The position numbers were made by a program, and so were the translations under genes. The notes under the pieces were generated by a model. It made no database searches. It was not told the origin of the DNA and worked only from the letters and a program-made list of their open reading frames with translations. Positions 5,210 through 6,215 of a stretch of 6,215 nucleotides of DNA are shown piece after piece. Origin of the DNA: RGIG4790 sp964437615 (lineage in GTDB: Bacteria > Bacillota > Clostridia > Christensenellales > UBA1242). Numbering within the stretch: position 1 is the first letter of the stretch; each line of letters opens with the position of its first letter. The stretch is taken from positions 1-6,215 of the forward strand of contig CAYTHL010000041.1 of assembly GCA_964437615.1 (NCBI GenBank). The letters run 5' to 3'.

Positions 5210-5689
5210 ATAAGCCAAATAACACACATTTGCATAATAAGCCTAATAATTTAGATTGTCACAGTTAACACATTGTTTTAAATTATTTTAGTTTATTATT
5301 TTATGATTTTGCAGTTAAATTTTGCGTCATTTATTTGTTGCATTTTTAGTTTTATTTTTGCAGCATAATTTTTATTTTATGTAAGACAAAATATTTGATA
5401 TTGTTCAAATTAAATATACGAACCACTTAATTTAAGTAATCAAATCTTGTAATTAAATAAAATTAAAATTTATTAATCATTTTTTGCTGTTTGAATAAAT
5501 TTTTAGTCATTAACCAGCAAACTATAAACTGCTTAAACGTCCACCAATTAATTTAATTCATTTTAATTTTCACAATGCGCAAATAATTTAAATTTATCAA
5601 ATATTATTAAAGCGTTTATATTTAATTAACTGCTTGTACAATTAATGCTAAATTAATCTTATCATATAAATATAAACTCTATGCGTCAA
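5210..5689. other. AT-rich stretch with no gene
   Basis: This stretch is very rich in A and T, with a T-rich part on the plus strand at about 5265-5400. I find no open frame with a ribosome binding site, no tRNA and no DnaA-box cluster. The only clear symmetry is ACTTAA-T-TTAAGT at 5425-5437, likely a by-product of composition. Confidence 0.6.
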
Positions 5690-5981
5690 GTCTGACACAA
5701 AATGCCAAAATTTTTGCCGATAAAAATCACAACCAAAAATCAAAATTCTGTCTCAGACCGCCTAACACAAAAACTTATTATGGCAATAATTTGTAAAAAT
5801 CAAACTTTTAAACCTAATGCAAAAAATTTTAATTCAATTAACACAGTGTCTATTGTTTACTAAAACATAACAAAAATATATTTTAGCAAAATTATATACT
5901 AGATTGGTTGATAAACTTAAAAATCATAGGTTCATTGGTTATCGACCAAATAAGGCATGCCCAGTAAAATTGCGCGCAACC

Positions 5982-6036
5982 TTTGCCTATACAATTTTTG
6001 CTTATCTATTTTTAATATTCTGTCTCAGACCGCCAA
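5982..6036. repeat. 55-bp exact direct repeat, copy 1
   Basis: Identical over its whole length to 6161-6215. It begins TTTGCCTATACAATTTTTGC and ends with the core GTCTCAGACCGCCAA. Sequence on its left side is unrelated to that left of copy 2, which marks the left edge of the conserved block. Confidence 0.9.
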
Positions 6037-6160
6037 AAATAATACTTGCAACACTATATTATTATCAGTAAACTATTAACCCAGTCGGTATTTAAAACTA
6101 TGCGACTATTGTTCAAAATTATATACGATTGATGTTGTGATTAACAACAATACATATAAA

Positions 6161-6215
6161 TTTGCCTATACAATTTTTGCTTATCTATTTTTAATATTCT
6201 GTCTCAGACCGCCAA
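6161..6215. repeat. 55-bp exact direct repeat, copy 2 (reaches window end)
   Basis: Identical to 5982-6036. The window stops while the match is still perfect, so the true repeat may be longer and more copies may follow. Confidence 0.9.

Larger units (their letters stand above)
5690..6215. repeat. Irregular AT-rich repeat array running off the right edge
   Basis: The 18-bp core ATTCTGTCTCAGACCGCC starts at 5745, 6017 and 6196. For the last two it is the end of an exact 55-bp duplication (5982-6036 and 6161-6215). A second shared motif, CAAAATTATATAC, lies inside both units (5887-5899 and 6114-6126), each time preceded by CTATTGTT. The units are therefore 272 and 179 bp and differ mainly by internal insertions or losses. 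A 12-of-14 inverted match to the core lies at 5690-5703. No gene is present and no CRISPR-like regular spacing is seen. Confidence 0.8.

Noticed and set aside
5210..5700. Replication origin
   Set aside because: The region is AT-rich, but I see no cluster of TTATCCACA-type DnaA boxes and no dnaA, dnaN or rep gene.
5690..6215. CRISPR array
   Set aside because: Repeat intervals are 272 and 179 bp and partly similar to each other, with no short regular spacers and no cas gene in view.
5745..6215. Integron attC site or cassette array
   Set aside because: GCCTAAC after the first core fits the attC inverse-core pattern, but the other two copies lack it, and no matching GTTRRRY partner or integrase is seen.

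Overview
The window reads as a piece of chromosome from a low-GC, Clostridia-like (Firmicutes) bacterium, probably an uncultured gut lineage. The grounds are AT-rich intergenic DNA, a PadR-family regulator, a Trp-type tRNA end, and a dispersed hairpin repeat of a kind I associate with gut Clostridia. The genus cannot be named from this sequence.

Layout. Bases 1-23 are the 3' end of a tRNA, most likely tRNA-Trp, followed by a terminator. A complete ribonuclease HI gene (167-610, +) follows; its predicted promoter lies so close to the ATG that the mRNA may be leaderless. The gap at 611-896 holds the RNase HI terminator, a bulged hairpin and a possible terminator for the gene arriving from the other side. 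Bases 897-3008 (-) encode the most unusual protein here: a PadR winged-helix DNA-binding domain, a very long acidic and probably disordered linker, and four C-terminal membrane helices. It looks like a one-piece, membrane-tethered transcription regulator. Divergent from it, across a regulatory gap with an AT-rich PadR-type inverted repeat, a 14-bp palindrome and an extended -10 promoter, lies a YgjP/DUF45 zinc metallopeptidase gene (3440-4111, +).

From 4112 to the end (about 2.1 kb) I see no credible gene. The stretch contains a short repeated motif upstream of a good terminator, a two-hairpin dispersed repeat, a 99-bp two-copy tandem repeat, a 15-bp perfect-stem foldback, and an irregular AT-rich repeat array that runs off the right edge. 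In that array a 55-bp segment is exactly duplicated and its 18-bp core occurs three times.

The three genes do not form an operon or an obvious pathway. RNase HI and the YgjP-like protein are housekeeping-type enzymes, each with its own promoter. The PadR-membrane protein is a stand-alone transcription unit with no transporter or partner gene beside it. The best candidates for something undescribed are the tethered PadR regulator and the right-hand repeat array.
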